Part shown: positions 45,941-55,683 of the stretch, one piece after another
How the letters are laid out: every line of letters begins with the position of its first letter
How positions within the stretch are numbered: position 1 is the stretch's first letter
Assembly: GCA_023454175.1 (NCBI GenBank)
Contig: JAEXRW010000022.1
Location: 21,978 to 85,977 of the forward strand
Reading direction: 5' to 3'
Source: Bacillota bacterium
Lineage (GTDB): Bacteria > Bacillota > Clostridia > Christensenellales > JAEXRW01
Length of the DNA stretch: 64,000 nucleotides
Notes under the pieces: generated by a model
The model's input: the letters and a program-made list of their open reading frames with translations, nothing else
Told to the model about the DNA's origin: nothing
Databases searched by the model: none
Position numbers and translations under genes: made by a program

Positions 45941-48040
45941 ATGTCACCGGTACTCATGGTTCTCGTCGTCATCGTGGCGGCGTTTCTCTTTCTACTCTTC
46001 TTCATCAAGGTCATCCTGGGCCTTCGCACCATCAAGAACGAAAAGATGGGCATCGTCCAGCGGTGGTGGTCGCCCAAAGGCTCCCTGGATGAAGGCATCA
46101 TCGCTTTGAACGGCGAAGCGGGCTTCCTGCCGGGTGTGCTGCGCGGCGGCATCCATATCAAGCCCCGCTTCGTCTACAAGGTGCATGTTTTCCCGCTCAT
46201 CACCATCCCCCAGGGGCAGATGGCCTATGTCTTTGCCCGCAGCGGTGATGTACTGCCTTATGCCCAGCTGCTTGGCAGGATCATTCCGGAGAGTGATAAT
46301 TTCCAGGACGTTCGCGGCTTCCTGCAGCATGGCGGCCAGAAGGGCCCGCAGCGCGGTATCCTGCGTGAAGGCACCTATGCGCTGAACCTCGCACAGTTCG
46401 TCGTGCTCGCCAAGGAAAAGATCTACTACCTCCCCATGGGGGATTCTTCGGAATTGGAGATGCTCCGGCGCATGCAGGCGGATATCGAGAGCAGGAACGG
46501 CTTCGAGCCCATCATCATCCGCAGCACCGATTCCTCCATGCTCTCCAGTGACAGCTATCTCGCCACCCAGCCGCAGCGCTTCACCGAAGGGCAAAAGACC
46601 GGCCGTGTGCTGGACCTCGTGGGTATCGTTACAGTACAGGACGGTCCCTCCCTCCCGGTGGGCGAGATCATCGCGCCCATCGTAGGGGATGAAAAGGATC
46701 ATGACGATACGTATCATAATAACTTTCAGAATCCGGAGAAGTTCCTGGCTGCCGGTGGCTTCAAGGGCCGCCAGCTGCAGGTCCTCACGGAAGGCTCGTA
46801 CTTCTTGAACAGGCTCTTCTGCACCATCGAGTATGTGCCGAAAACGGTGGTACCGGTCGGGTTTGTGGGCGTGGTTGTATCCTATACCGGCGCCAAAGGT
46901 ACGGACGTGACGGGGGAGTCCTACAAGCACGGTGAGCTGGTGGAAAAGGGCAGCAAGGGCGTCTGGCAGGACCCCCTCATGCCCGGCAAATACGCCATCA
47001 ACCCCTTCGCCATGGAGGTCAAGCTCGTCCCCACCACGAATATCATCCTCAAGTGGGTGTCCGATGAGGTGGGCGAGCATAAATACGATGAAAATCTCAA
47101 GGAAGTGGACCTCATCACGCGGGATGCGTTCCAGCCCTCCCTGCCCCTGTCGGTGGTGCTGCACATTGATTACAAGCGCGCTCCCTGGGTCATCCAGCGC
47201 TTCGGCGACATGGATAAGCTCGTGAACCAGACGCTGGATCCGCTCATCAGTTCGTATTTCAAGAACGTGGGCCAGACCAAGACGCTCATCGAGCTGATCC
47301 AGCAGCGGCGGGACATCCAGGAGGTATCCACGGTGGAGATGCGCCAGAAATTCCAGAATTATAATCTGGAGCTGGAGGAGGTGCTCATCGGCACCCCGCA
47401 GGCCTCCCCGACGGATACCCAGATGAATATCGTCCTCGAACAGCTGCGCCAGCGCCAGGTGGCCGAGGAAAAGGTGAAGACCTTTGAAAGCCAGCAGCGG
47501 GCGGCGGAGAAGGAAAAGCTGCTGAAGGAAGCCCAGGCCTCCGCGGAGCAGCAGAGCGCCCTCACGGCCTCCGCCATCAATATCAAGATCGAGGCCAATA
47601 AAGGCGCCGCTGAGGCGCGCAAGGCCGAGCAGGACGCCATCCGGATCCGCACCCTAGCCCAGGCCGAGGCGGATAGGACCAGGGCGATGGGACAGGCCGA
47701 GGCCGACAAGACCAGGGCCATCGGTCTGGCTGACGCCACCCGCGTGGAGAATGTCGGTAAGGCCGAAGCCGCGGCCATCGCCGCGCAGGTGGATGCCTAC
47801 GGCGGCCCGCGCTACCAGCTCACCGAGAAGATCATGGCCCAGTTCTGCAAGGCCATCGCGGAAGGCAAGGTGGATATCGTGCCGAAGACCTTGGTGAATA
47901 TGGGGGACGGCAAAGGCGACGGTGCCAATGGCCAGAATGCCTTTGAGAGCCTCATCAAGCTGCTCCTCATGGGCAAGCTCGGCGTGGACCTGGATACCAG
48001 CCTCGAGGATTCCGAGATGCCCGAAGTGGAAGTCAATTAG
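45941..48040 (+). CDS. SPFH/flotillin-like membrane scaffold protein
   Basis: 699 residues. One N-terminal membrane segment (VLMVLVVIVAAFLFLLFFI) and GLRTIKNEKMGIVQRWWSPKGSL; a long SPFH (prohibitin-type) region to about residue 450; then an Ala/Glu/Lys/Arg-rich coiled coil (QRQVAEEKVKTFESQQRAAE through RTLAQAEADRTRAMGQAE). Such proteins form membrane microdomains; this one is larger than FloT. ATG 45941 follows AGGAGG; a frame from 45908 places the site inside. No NfeD partner is adjacent. A terminator follows. Confidence 0.9.
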   Translation: MSPVLMVLVVIVAAFLFLLFFIKVILGLRTIKNEKMGIVQRWWSPKGSLDEGIIALNGEAGFLPGVLRGGIHIKPRFVYKVHVFPLITIPQGQMAYVFARSGDVLPYAQLLGRIIPESDNFQDVRGFLQHGGQKGPQRGILREGTYALNLAQFVVLAKEKIYYLPMGDSSELEMLRRMQADIESRNGFEPIIIRSTDSSMLSSDSYLATQPQRFTEGQKTGRVLDLVGIVTVQDGPSLPVGEIIAPIVGDEKDHDDTYHNNFQNPEKFLAAGGFKGRQLQVLTEGSYFLNRLFCTIEYVPKTVVPVGFVGVVVSYTGAKGTDVTGESYKHGELVEKGSKGVWQDPLMPGKYAINPFAMEVKLVPTTNIILKWVSDEVGEHKYDENLKEVDLITRDAFQPSLPLSVVLHIDYKRAPWVIQRFGDMDKLVNQTLDPLISSYFKNVGQTKTLIELIQQRRDIQEVSTVEMRQKFQNYNLELEEVLIGTPQASPTDTQMNIVLEQLRQRQVAEEKVKTFESQQRAAEKEKLLKEAQASAEQQSALTASAINIKIEANKGAAEARKAEQDAIRIRTLAQAEADRTRAMGQAEADKTRAIGLADATRVENVGKAEAAAIAAQVDAYGGPRYQLTEKIMAQFCKAIAEGKVDIVPKTLVNMGDGKGDGANGQNAFESLIKLLLMGKLGVDLDTSLEDSEMPEVEVN

Positions 48041-48055
48041 TCAAAAGATAATAGC

Positions 48056-48085
48056 AAAGGGACGGTTTCACGCCGTCCCTTGCTG
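48056..48085 (+). terminator. Terminator of the SPFH gene
   Basis: AAGGGACGG (48057-48065) and CCGTCCCTT (48073-48081). It shares its stem with the nifJ terminator. Confidence 0.85.
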
Positions 48086-48190
48086 TTATATCGGCAACGC
48101 GTTATATCCGTACGGGCCGATGCCTGTCCCTGCTTTCTCGTTTGTCATAGATTGGTTTTTTCACCATGTTAGCCAATATCCTGTTAGATA

Positions 48191-48222
48191 TTGTAGGGGT
48201 CGCTGTCCACAGCGACCCTTTT
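48191..48222. repeat. TAGGGG hairpin repeat, copy 1
   Basis: TTGTA then GGGTCGCTGT (48197-48206), CC, and ACAGCGACCC (48209-48218), followed by TTTT. Confidence 0.8.
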
Positions 48223-48290
48223 GCTGATGAGTAGTCATTATGCAAGCTTAACTCCAAATAACTTTTCGCACTCCGCCTGCAGGTATTCCC

Positions 48291-48322
48291 CAATTGTCAA
48301 TGATTAATTTTCAATTCTCAAC
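48291..48322. repeat. Heptanucleotide array overlapping the MFS stop
   Basis: CAATTGT, CAATGAT, TAATTTT, CAATTCT, CAACTTC, preceded by GGTATTCCC. The stop at 48304 lies inside the array, so the last residues (KLRIEN) are encoded by repeat units. Confidence 0.8.
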
Positions 48323-49755
48323 TTCTTCTCTTTCCGCCTCTGTATCAATCTCACTGCCGTGATCGCCGCGCCGATGAGGCATATCCCCGCCGCCACGATG
48401 TATACGATCTGCATCCCGTAGACGAATGCGTCGCTTCGCCCTTCCACGTACCCGTTCACCAGATATCCCAGCTTTGCGCTCATCAGGCTGTACAGTAACG
48501 TATTGGCCAGCAATATTCCGCATACCATCCCCAGGTTCCGGATCAGCGCGTTCACGCTCCCCCCGATCCCCAGCTTGTCCCGCGGCACCGTGGACATGAT
48601 GAGGCTATTATTGGGGGACTGGAAGAGCCCGTTCCCCAGCGACATCACTGCGATGAAGAGCCCCATCACCACCAGCGTCCGCGCCTCCGTCAGGGTGGAC
48701 AGGAGGAAAAGCCCGATGCTGGTGAGCGCCAGTCCGAGCAGCGTCAGTACCTCCGAGCCGATCCTGTCCGAAAGGTACCCGCTGGCAGGCGCCACCACGG
48801 CCACGATCAGCGGGTAGATCGTCATGAAGAGCCCAGTCGATGCCGTATCCAGTTTCAGCACGTTTTCGAGGTAAAATGGTTGCACGATCACTGAGCAGAA
48901 CATCGCCACAAAGGTGAGGAACCCGCACAGGATGCTGATGGAAAACCACTTGTTTTTGAAGATCATGAGGTCCAGCAGCGGGCATTTGGACTTCTTCTCG
49001 ATGATGAAGAAGGCAATGAGTGCAGCCACCGATACTGCCAATGCCGCGATGATCCACGGGTTGCCAAAGCCGATGACCTGCCCCTGGTCCAGCGCCGCGA
49101 AAAGGGGTACGATCCCCAGGATGAAGAGGATCGCGCCCGGCAGGTCCATCTTTTCATCCAGCTTCTTTTCATGCCTGGGCAGTATCTTCATCCCCAGGAT
49201 GAATATCACGATGCCGATGGGGATGTTGATCCAAAAGATGTATTGCCAGCTCGAGTAATGCGTGATCAGCCCGCCCAGCGCCGGCCCCGTCAGCGTGCCC
49301 AGCGCCACAAATGTACCCGATATCCCGAGTGCCCGCCCCCGCTGCTCGGGGGGGAATGTCTCGGTGATGATCCCCTGGGTGTTTGCCATCACGCCCGCCG
49401 CGCCCACCGCCTGTATGATGCGGGCCGCTATGAGGAAAATGAGTGAATTGGATACCGCGCACAGCAGCGAGCCGATGGTGAATACCGCAAGCCCGATCTT
49501 GAATATGTTGGTCCGCCCCCGGATGTCCCCCAGCCGCCCGAAAAGCAGGATCGTCGCCGCGATCACGATCAGGTACGCGCTCACCACCCATGCGATGGTC
49601 CCCGTGGAAACGCCCAGGTTCGCCGCCATCACCGGCAGCGCCACGTTCACGATGCTCGAGTCCAGCGTCGCCATGAATATGACCATCACCGTGATGATCA
49701 GGATTTTCCACTTGTTCCTGTCTATTTTTTTGCTTGTTTCCTCCACGCCCTGCAT
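48304..49755 (-). CDS. MFS multidrug efflux transporter, DHA2 (14-segment) family
   Basis: 483 residues with 14 membrane segments. Motif A is GRLGDIRGRTNIFKIG, and segment 5 carries the antiporter motif GTLTGPALGGLI. This is the EmrB/QacA (DHA2) type, expected to export drugs or metabolites with protons. Substrate cannot be predicted. The C-terminus is encoded by a heptanucleotide array. The ATG (MQGVEETSKK) has AAGGCAGG in front. Confidence 0.93.
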   Translation of the reverse strand: MQGVEETSKKIDRNKWKILIITVMVIFMATLDSSIVNVALPVMAANLGVSTGTIAWVVSAYLIVIAATILLFGRLGDIRGRTNIFKIGLAVFTIGSLLCAVSNSLIFLIAARIIQAVGAAGVMANTQGIITETFPPEQRGRALGISGTFVALGTLTGPALGGLITHYSSWQYIFWINIPIGIVIFILGMKILPRHEKKLDEKMDLPGAILFILGIVPLFAALDQGQVIGFGNPWIIAALAVSVAALIAFFIIEKKSKCPLLDLMIFKNKWFSISILCGFLTFVAMFCSVIVQPFYLENVLKLDTASTGLFMTIYPLIVAVVAPASGYLSDRIGSEVLTLLGLALTSIGLFLLSTLTEARTLVVMGLFIAVMSLGNGLFQSPNNSLIMSTVPRDKLGIGGSVNALIRNLGMVCGILLANTLLYSLMSAKLGYLVNGYVEGRSDAFVYGMQIVYIVAAGICLIGAAITAVRLIQRRKEKKLRIEN

Positions 49756-50139
49756 CCTGCCTTCTGTTGCTTTGTTGTCTTTTCGTCTTTATTCTTACCC
49801 TTTATGGTCATTCTGAACGGATGGGTCCTGTTTCTTCAAAGTAGCAGCGTTTGCCCCTCAACGGGGTCGTTGTAACTTTTGCCGGTTTCTCCAATGCGCT
49901 CAACCTATGGGATATTATTCCATTGGCTGCTTTCCCCGAAACAGTCGTTTTCAATATTAATCCCCCACCCCCACGGGTGTCAACTGCCCCGCACGCACGC
50001 ATTTGAGGCGTTTTGCCTTCCGGTTCCACATATCAAAAAAATATTTTTCATAATAATATACGATTCTTTAGCTTTGCCACATATTGGTCAGAAAGCAGGG
50101 CATACTGTTTCTAAAAAATGTGTAGGGGGATGTAGTATC
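49756..50139. other. Divergent intergenic region
   Basis: About 380 nt between the minus-strand MFS gene and the plus-strand LCP gene. It must hold two promoters, but I find no hexamer pair good enough to call. A frame from 49879 runs into the LCP gene without a ribosome site. Confidence 0.5.
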
Positions 50140-51597
50140 ATGGCAGAAAAGGCAGGTTCCTCGGAAAAGGCAGGCAGGGGAGCGGCGGCTTTCACGATTG
50201 GTTCCTGGCAGTACAGCATCAGGAGACTGCTGATCATCATAGCGGCTGTCATCCTGGCAGTCGTGCTCGGTCTCGGTGGGTATTTCACATACGCGGCCTT
50301 TGCGGACCCCGGGCAGGCCCGGCAGCGCCAGGCGGGTGCCCCCCAGCCCTCGCAGGTAAAGGTAGCAAAGCTGGGAGTCCCTCCCTCCGCCAAGGTTTCA
50401 GGAACGCCCGCGCCTTCGCCTGTGACCCCTCTGCCCTCTCCCGTACCCACGCCCTCGCCCGATCCATATGCGTCGGTGGCTGCGCAGGCCGATCCCGCCA
50501 TTTCACAGGATATCGTGAATGTGCTGCTCATCGGGGCCGACTACGCGCAAGAGCGTGCTGACTGGCACAAATACACCTATTCCGATGTCATGATGGTCCT
50601 TGCCATGAATTTCAAGGAGAACAAGGTGGATATGATATCCGTCCCCCGTGACACCTACGCCCGCATTTATAATACGCCCGGGAAGTGGAAGCTGAATTCC
50701 TCCCTGTATTATGGCGGCGGTTATAAAAAGGACGGTCCCGCCTATGTCATGCGCAGCGTAGAGAATGTATTGGGCAATAAGGTCCCCATCAATTACTACA
50801 TCGGTATCGATATCCCCACCCTCAAGGATATCGTCAATGCCATCGGCGGCGTGGATTATGATGTGGATGTCAGGGTCAAGCTGCAGGGCAGGGTCCTGAA
50901 GCCAGGGCTCCAGCACTTGGACGGCCAGCAGGTGGTGGATTACTGCCGCGGCCGCAAGGGCATCGATAACGACCTGGGGCGGGTAAACCGGCAGAAGAAA
51001 ATGCTCCTCGCCATCTTCCGGCAGCTGCAGGCCAATAAAAAGCTGTCCCAGCTTCCCGCCATCCTGCAGGCGCTCCAGGGCAAGGTGCATACCAACCTGT
51101 CCTTCCAGCAGCTCTGCGCCCTCGCGGTCTTCGGTGCGAAACTGGATGCCGGTAATATCAAAATGCACACCCTGGGCGGCACGCTCATGAGCATTTTTAA
51201 CTGGAACTTTGTCGTCACCGACCAAAAGGCAAAAGTTGCGCTGCTGAAGAAAGTCTACAATATCGATGTTCCCGAGGATAAGGCCTATAGCTACAGCTAT
51301 GCCACGCGCGAATGGGCGCTTATGCAGGCGCGGGCCTGGATCTCCCGCGTAAAGAGCGCCCTCGCCAGGGACGAAGCGCGCGCCCCTGAAGCGCAGAAGA
51401 TCTCCGCCGAAAACAAGGCGGTCCTGCATTCCCGCATCAATGCTGCCCAGGCTGCGCTGAAAGGCGGTACGTCCGGCGTCAACTCCGCGAAAAATGCCCT
51501 GAAGTCCTCCGCCGCCGCCATCCTGAAGGCTTCCGGCCTCCCCGCCATCAACTGGTTCGTGAACGAAAACCCCGGCAAAAAACGTCTGACCGGCTGA
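50140..51597 (+). CDS. LytR-CpsA-Psr (LCP) family glycopolymer ligase
   Basis: 485 residues. One membrane segment (LLIIIAAVILAVVLGLGGYF), a Pro/Ser linker (TPAPSPVTPLPSPVPTPSP), then an LCP domain: IVNVLLIGADYAQ, YSDVMMVLAMNFKENKVDM, ISVPRDTYARIY with the catalytic Arg-Asp, NAIGGVDYDVDVRVKLQG and VVDYCRGRKGIDNDLGRVNRQ. It attaches lipid-linked glycopolymers to peptidoglycan on the outer face. The last 100 residues form an Ala-rich helical tail. ATG 50140 with GGGGGATGT. Second LCP gene of the window (other at 21.5 kb). Confidence 0.92.
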   Translation: MAEKAGSSEKAGRGAAAFTIGSWQYSIRRLLIIIAAVILAVVLGLGGYFTYAAFADPGQARQRQAGAPQPSQVKVAKLGVPPSAKVSGTPAPSPVTPLPSPVPTPSPDPYASVAAQADPAISQDIVNVLLIGADYAQERADWHKYTYSDVMMVLAMNFKENKVDMISVPRDTYARIYNTPGKWKLNSSLYYGGGYKKDGPAYVMRSVENVLGNKVPINYYIGIDIPTLKDIVNAIGGVDYDVDVRVKLQGRVLKPGLQHLDGQQVVDYCRGRKGIDNDLGRVNRQKKMLLAIFRQLQANKKLSQLPAILQALQGKVHTNLSFQQLCALAVFGAKLDAGNIKMHTLGGTLMSIFNWNFVVTDQKAKVALLKKVYNIDVPEDKAYSYSYATREWALMQARAWISRVKSALARDEARAPEAQKISAENKAVLHSRINAAQAALKGGTSGVNSAKNALKSSAAAILKASGLPAINWFVNENPGKKRLTG

Positions 51598-51660
51598 TAT
51601 GTTGCAAAAAGGTTGAATTACCTGAATCCTGATATACGCGATGAGATAGCTGTTCAGTGC

Positions 51661-51695
51661 CCGTAGGGGCCGATGCCTATCATCGGCCCTTCCTG
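51661..51695. repeat. TAGGGG hairpin repeat, copy 2
   Basis: CCGTAGGGGCCGATG (GGGCCGATG at 51667-51675), CCTAT, CATCGGCCC (51681-51689). Confidence 0.75.
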
Positions 51696-51962
51696 ATTTT
51701 CATGTGCCCGGTCTGAATGATCGCCTGTATGGAGGTAGCCCCAAGGACCCTTCATCCGTTGCCGCTGTTATCGCTATGAATGGCATGCGTGAACCATCGT
51801 AATCTATTCACCAAAACCAAAGGATGGCATGATCGCCATCCTTCTTTCATTGTAGCCAAATAAAATGGATTCCCCCGCAGGGCTCACCGCCATTGAACAT
51901 TCATAACCTTGCGGCTCCGTAAGTCTGCCCTAGATATTGTTCATTATAATATCCCAATCGTG

Positions 51963-52010
51963 CCTCCCTTGCTAAAGGGAGGTGTCAGCCGTTAGGCTGA
52001 CGGAGGGATT
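51963..52010. repeat. Dispersed palindromic element, copy 8
   Basis: CCTCCCTTGCTAAAGGGAGG, then GTCAGCC-GTTA-GGCTGAC, then GGAGGGATT. This is the cleanest short form of the element. Confidence 0.8.
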
Positions 52011-52114
52011 CGTGAAAGAATACAGGTCGCTCCATCTGTATTTTCATCCGTGAATGTGCAGTATTCGCACTTACTTCTGCTTGGTGATTCACCAGCATGT
52101 ATGTCTCATACTTT

Positions 52115-52142
52115 CAACTCTCAATTGTCCACTCTCAACTAT
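52115..52142. repeat. Heptanucleotide array overlapping the CotH stop
   Basis: CAACTCT, CAATTGT, CCACTCT, CAACTAT. The stop codon (52139-52141) lies in the last unit. The rest of 51598-52114 holds no supported gene. Confidence 0.8.
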
Positions 52143-55100
52143 TTGACCGCCTCGTCCAGCATCTGCCGCTGCGCCTGGGTCGGGCTCAGCAGGGATTTGA
52201 TCTGGTTCACCATGATGGCGGGCCTCTGTTTGGCAAATACGTGCATCTGCTGCACCGCCGCGTTCCAGTTGTTCACTGTTGCCGTATCGCCGAATTTGAT
52301 GCGCATCGGCCCGATTTCAGACCGGATGGCCTCCGCCTCCCTGTCGATTGCCGCATCCACACGGCTGGGGTTGTAGACCTCCTTCATCATCCAGGCAAAC
52401 CGCTCGATGAAGGCATCCTTCCAGGGCTTGTACTTCAAAAGCCCCTTGAACATGTCCGAGTTGCACGTATCCCCCAGCCGCTTCGCCAGCGTGTCGTGGT
52501 TCAGCTGAAAGGTGATCTCCGGGTCGTAAAATACCTGTTTCCATTTGCCCCCCGACGTTATCTGGTAGGACTGCATGTTGTAGTAGTCCGAGTTTCCGGT
52601 GTAAATGTACTGGATCATCACGTCCATGAAGCTGTCGGTATCCAGCCGTGCCGCCACATAGTCAAAGCTTGCCTTCTGGGTCATGTCATGCGTCTTCACA
52701 TATTCCATCAGCTGCTTGTAGCTGGCGTTTGAGCCCTTTATCGGGATGGACGTGCCCTTCTGGATGTTGATGGAGTCGGGGTCTTGCGCGCCCTCATGCG
52801 CGGCAAACATGTACTTGTTGCGCTTTTCCATCATGAAATAAACGCCCCAGTACTGGCCGTTGATATACAAAACATATGGTTTGTAGGCCTGCACCAGCGC
52901 CTTGATCTTGCCGTCCGTCAGGTTGAAAAGCGTGGATTCCTTGATCCGTGTCACGTCCCGGTTCGTGCGCAGCACCAGGGTTTTGTATTGGGTGAACGTG
53001 CGGTTGTCGAAAAACGGGTAGTCCATCGTGCCCGACCCGTATTCGCTGCGCGCGTGGATGGCAAAAGTCTTCTGGTTTTTCGTCAGGCCCAGCCCGCCCG
53101 ACATGCTCAGCGCGATATCCTGGTTGAAGACCCGTTTGCCGTCCTTGTCGTATACTTCAAAGGAGGCGGGCACCTCCGTGTTCTTGTAGAAATTCGCCCC
53201 TTCCTTGAATTTCCCGGCTTCCTGGCTGGCGTTGGGCCCTTCCATGTAGATGCCCGTCACGGGGTCGAAAAGGTTCTTCGGCGTGGTGCTGATGGAGACC
53301 AGCGGCAGGGTGTGCGGCACGTCGATGAAATACGATGCCGTCATCACGGGGCTGGGTACGCAGCCGTTTTTAATGGCGATGGCCCGTATCACAGTGCCCT
53401 GCGGCAGCGAGCCTTCCTGCGCCTGCTGCTTCTGCGCCTTGACTGTGATCTCTCCTGTATATTGGGTCGATAGTTCCGTGGGCTGGCTCCCGTCCGTGGT
53501 GTAGCAGATCTTCGCCCCGTCCTCGGCGTTCAGGGCGATCTTCTGTGTGCTTGTATACCTGCCCGATGGCACCGAAGCCGACGGCATGCCCAGCATCTCC
53601 TTTGCCCCGTTGGCGTTGGCCGCCCCCACCTGGGGATTGGTGAAATAGTAATACCCGGCATCCCCGCTTTTATGGCCGACCGACATGTTGGGCCGCAGGT
53701 TCTCCACTGGCACTTTATCGATGAGTTTGGCGTCCTTTCCATAGAGCGCCACGAGTTCGGCCGTCTTGCTGAGGCCGAAGTTGGCGTGCAGCGGCTGCCC
53801 GGCCTTCGCCTGGTTCAGGCCCGAGGCAAATACCGTCGTATAGCCGCCCGCCGCCAGCGTCTGGTCCGGGAAATGCCACTTCGCCGGGTTGGACGTGCTG
53901 TCCGTCAGGCAATAATCCTTCAGGTTGACGGCGTTGCCCGATGCATTGTGTATCTCGATGAAATCGTAATATTTTCCGTTCGTAGCCAGTATCGAGGCGT
54001 TGGCGTTGGATGCCTGGCTGATCTCCAGGCTGCCTTTTACCGGGGGGTTGGCGCTCAGGAACTGGTCGTACCCCGCGTCATTGTTGGGGTAGCCCGGCGT
54101 GGGCCGCGCCGTTTCATTCCATTGCCCGTTCCTTTTGGCATAGGACATGTCGCTCCCCAGTTCCTTTATGGATACCCTGTCTATCGTCCTTCCGTATGGG
54201 TCCGAGAGGACCACGGCGCTGTTGTACGAGGGAAGGGAGAAAGAGGCGCGCAGCGCTTTCGTATCGGCTTGTGTGGAAGCAGGGTAATCCCCTGAGCAGA
54301 GGACTGCGATCTGCTCTCCGGGTTTGATACTGATATTGGGGAACTGCCATTTCAGCGGCTTGTTGTCGTTGTCCGAGAGACCGTATCCCTTCAGGCTGAT
54401 ACTGTCCTTACCCGCATTGGTGATCTCCACCCAGTCGGGGTACTGCCCCGCGCCGTCCTTGAAGGTCGTGCTATTCTGGGTCATGACCTCGCTGATCGCG
54501 ATAGACGGTTTCTGCTCGTCGGGCAATTGCATACCGGTGATGTACTGCGCGTATCCCGCGTCATCATTGGAAAAGCCCGGCGTGGATTTGGCGAGCTGCG
54601 TCCATTTGGAGGCATCGTCAGCGTTCCTGCCGTAGGAGATGTTGCTCTCCGCCGCAGGTACTTCCGCCGCGTCCACCGGTTTGCCTTCCGTGTTGCTCAG
54701 GATCAGGGTATCCCCCTCGCTCAGGCGGAAATTCGCGTGCAGCGGCTTTCCCTTTTCGCTTTGCGTCACGCCCGAACAATATACGATGAGGTAGCCCTTT
54801 GCCCCGATCTGGACCTCGGGGAAGGTCCATTGGACAGGGTTCTTCAGGCTGTCCGAGAGTCCCCAGCCCTTCAGGTCAATGGGCTGGTCCAGGTCGTTGT
54901 ACAGCTCGAACCAGTCCGGGTGCTGGCCTTTATCGTCCAGCATTGCAGACTTGTTCGACGGCATGATCTCGTTGATGCGGATCACGGAGCCTGTTAATGC
55001 CCCATCGGGGATGGTGCTGCCCGCACTCGCGGCTGGTTTACCCGCGGTGGGTTTGCCCACCGGCAGGCTTGCGTATTCGCGCGCCTGCGTGACGGCCACA

Positions 55101-55177
55101 TATCCGCCCACGGCGATGGTCAGTACCAGGAGTATGAAAAATGCAGCAGCTTTCTTTGTCTTTTTCCGGGTTTTCAT
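52139..55177 (-). CDS. Large LTD-CotH protein (lamin-tail domains plus CotH kinase-like domain)
   Basis: 1012 residues. Signal anchor (KKAAAFFILLVLTIAVGGYVA), then three lamin-tail-like (LTD) domains starting near residues 68 (INEIMPSNKSAMLDDKG), 230 (ISEVMTQNSTTFKDGAG) and 390 (SQASNANASILATNGKYYDF), a chitobiase/CHB_HEX-like segment (about 530-610; ICYTTDGSQPTE) and a CotH domain. In CotH kinases YINGQYWGVYFMMEKRNKYMF and KQVFYDPEITF form the nucleotide/metal region; here the second metal Asp is Glu (YDPE). CotH kinases phosphorylate spore-coat proteins in Bacillus; this secreted form may act on the wall or coat. ATG 55177 with AGAGGGG. Confidence 0.9.
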   Translation of the reverse strand: MKTRKKTKKAAAFFILLVLTIAVGGYVAVTQAREYASLPVGKPTAGKPAASAGSTIPDGALTGSVIRINEIMPSNKSAMLDDKGQHPDWFELYNDLDQPIDLKGWGLSDSLKNPVQWTFPEVQIGAKGYLIVYCSGVTQSEKGKPLHANFRLSEGDTLILSNTEGKPVDAAEVPAAESNISYGRNADDASKWTQLAKSTPGFSNDDAGYAQYITGMQLPDEQKPSIAISEVMTQNSTTFKDGAGQYPDWVEITNAGKDSISLKGYGLSDNDNKPLKWQFPNISIKPGEQIAVLCSGDYPASTQADTKALRASFSLPSYNSAVVLSDPYGRTIDRVSIKELGSDMSYAKRNGQWNETARPTPGYPNNDAGYDQFLSANPPVKGSLEISQASNANASILATNGKYYDFIEIHNASGNAVNLKDYCLTDSTSNPAKWHFPDQTLAAGGYTTVFASGLNQAKAGQPLHANFGLSKTAELVALYGKDAKLIDKVPVENLRPNMSVGHKSGDAGYYYFTNPQVGAANANGAKEMLGMPSASVPSGRYTSTQKIALNAEDGAKICYTTDGSQPTELSTQYTGEITVKAQKQQAQEGSLPQGTVIRAIAIKNGCVPSPVMTASYFIDVPHTLPLVSISTTPKNLFDPVTGIYMEGPNASQEAGKFKEGANFYKNTEVPASFEVYDKDGKRVFNQDIALSMSGGLGLTKNQKTFAIHARSEYGSGTMDYPFFDNRTFTQYKTLVLRTNRDVTRIKESTLFNLTDGKIKALVQAYKPYVLYINGQYWGVYFMMEKRNKYMFAAHEGAQDPDSINIQKGTSIPIKGSNASYKQLMEYVKTHDMTQKASFDYVAARLDTDSFMDVMIQYIYTGNSDYYNMQSYQITSGGKWKQVFYDPEITFQLNHDTLAKRLGDTCNSDMFKGLLKYKPWKDAFIERFAWMMKEVYNPSRVDAAIDREAEAIRSEIGPMRIKFGDTATVNNWNAAVQQMHVFAKQRPAIMVNQIKSLLSPTQAQRQMLDEAVK

Positions 55178-55493
55178 TTTCCCCTCTGATTTTTTCGTGG
55201 TATGCCCATTTTTTATGCGCCAAGACTCAACTGGTTGTATTATAACATAATTGTTGCAGATGGGGTAAAGATGTGTTTCGGTTCCCCGCATAATGCAATA
55301 TGCGCAGTGAATCTGATGAAATGGAAAATCAGCGGCCGTATAACCGCTGATCCTTTGTCTGTCATGCAATCGTTTCCCCCGCAGGGCTTTGGATTCATGC
55401 CTAATGGGAGGCAGCGAATCGGCCCCGAATCGACCGCTTGAGGCCCTAAGGGGGTCTATGCCCTAAGGGGGTCTATGCCTCCTATGCATTCCG

Positions 55494-55522
55494 CAATTCT
55501 TAATTCTTAACTATTAATTATT
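55494..55522. repeat. Heptanucleotide array (AT-rich variant) with preceding GCATTCCGC
   Basis: CAATTCT, TAATTCT, TAACTAT, TAATTAT, followed by TAAACCCCCCGCAGGG. Confidence 0.8.
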
Positions 55523-55563
55523 AAACCCCCCGCAGGGATTTGTTTCATGCCGCAGGCATTCCA

Positions 55564-55598
55564 CAATTCTTAATTCTTAACTCTTAATTATTAATTAT
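55564..55598. repeat. Second AT-rich heptanucleotide array
   Basis: CAATTCT, TAATTCT, TAACTCT, TAATTAT, TAATTAT, preceded by GGCATTCCA and followed by GAACCCCCGCAGGG. 55178-55683 is otherwise without a supported gene. Confidence 0.85.
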
Positions 55599-55683
55599 TG
55601 AACCCCCGCAGGGCTCCGAAATTGTACCAATGTGCATGTAATGCGTAATGCACGTTGTACATTTATCCCGGTACGTTCTTCCA

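Noticed and set aside
45992..47164. A 390-codon minus-strand frame
   Set aside because: Antisense shadow of the SPFH gene; no ribosome site and no recognisable domain.
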